From positions 62,001-126,000 of the forward strand of contig NZ_JAFBGL010000007.1 in NCBI RefSeq assembly GCF_016811075.1: 64,000 nucleotides of DNA, read 5' to 3'. Numbering within the stretch: the stretch's first letter is position 1; each line of letters opens with the position of its first letter. A model generated the notes under the pieces. The model ran no database searches, had not been told where the DNA came from, and worked only from the letters and a program-made list of their open reading frames with translations. The stretch comes from Oceaniferula flava (lineage in GTDB: Bacteria > Verrucomicrobiota > Verrucomicrobiia > Verrucomicrobiales > Akkermansiaceae). This document shows positions 63,820 to 64,000 of this stretch, piece after piece. A program made the position numbers and the translations under genes.

Positions 63820-64000
63820 ATGAAAACACTCATCAAACCCACCCTCCTGCTTCTTCTCATGGCCACCGCCGTCTTCGGCAAGGTGCCACGCGGCTTCAAA
63901 CCCACCTCCGAATTTGAGGCGGTGAAGGCTGAAGCGATCGAAAAAAAGAAACTTCTCACCATCGTGTTCAAAGGCAGTGACGACCGCTGCCCGAACTGCG
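63820..64000 (+). CDS. Exported thioredoxin-like protein, cut by the window edge
   Basis: The open frame begins MKTLIKPTLLLLLMATAVFGKV, a signal peptide, and runs off the right edge after 60 residues. KKKLLTIVFKGSDDRCPNC ends with a CxxC pair at the position expected in thioredoxin-fold proteins. An in-frame ATG at 63799 would add seven residues before the signal. It is partial, so the subfamily cannot be given. Confidence 0.75.
   Translation, partial: MKTLIKPTLLLLLMATAVFGKVPRGFKPTSEFEAVKAEAIEKKKLLTIVFKGSDDRCPNC

Noticed and set aside
1-64000. The hexamer TGTTAG/CTAACA appears often, including at many TTA leucine codons.
   Set aside because: A rough count by eye is only about twofold above the expectation from base composition. 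That is weak without a proper genome-wide test, and no positional pattern was seen.

Overview
The window looks like a chromosomal segment of a marine-type Verrucomicrobiota bacterium, most like Verrucomicrobiales (Rubritalea/Akkermansiaceae-type). Reasons: a diderm envelope (BamA), five short secreted proteins ending in PEP-CTERM sorting signals of the form VPEPSSAALLGLGG-helix-RRRK, several Gfo/Idh/MocA oxidoreductases beside DUF1080 proteins, a DUF6288 protein, and moderately high G+C. No rRNA, tRNA, CRISPR array, insertion sequence or phage gene was recognised.

Layout. 1-3.5 kb: edge fragment, a secreted family-10-like glycoside hydrolase, a small membrane peptide, a GbsR/MarR regulator and a NusG/RfaH-like factor. 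3.5-8.9 kb: uronate catabolism, with eda divergent from kduI-dctP-dctQ-dctM-kduD (a TRAP transporter between the isomerase and dehydrogenase of unsaturated uronate breakdown). 9-12.2 kb: a PEP-CTERM protein and a large PDZ/DUF6288 protein. 12.3-16.7 kb: a ferric-type ABC operon (minus). 16.9-23.6 kb: RDD protein, two small unknowns, a lone receiver domain, bamA, tsaB and gltA. 23.7-40.1 kb: a long plus-strand run of sugar-oxidation genes (three Gfo/Idh/MocA proteins, two DUF1080 proteins, an alginate-lyase-like enzyme, an MFS carrier), with an FGE-like protein, ApbE, TauE, PhoD-like phosphatase and cbpA-cbpM. 40.3-42.3 kb: tandem-ACT protein, ruvB and a Fur-family repressor. 44.9-49.5 kb: a second iron operon that starts with an FTR1-like periplasmic domain. 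49.6-58 kb: pheT, metR/metE, proB-proA. 58.4-64 kb: three more PEP-CTERM genes around a three-gene metal cluster (COG0523 GTPase, unknown, Cys-rich MerC protein), then a thioredoxin-like fragment.

The most unusual part is the 1.5 kb apparently non-coding stretch at 43.4-44.9 kb. It holds two related, independently promoted and independently terminated minus-strand transcription units, about 285 and 345 nt. They share a structured core with a compensatory base change and repeatedly expose CCUCC-type (anti-Shine-Dalgarno-like) loops. I interpret them as a tandem pair of regulatory small RNAs, not matched to any family I know.

Regulation visible in the DNA: a shared AATGAGANTCA element before both iron operons (Fur-like), a TAACGCAA/TTGCGTTA palindrome before the metal cluster (Zur-like), TGAAATNATGA repeats between metR and metE, and CCCC-N6/7-GGGG palindromes at two places. 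All functional calls come from reading sequence and recalled family features; no database search was run.
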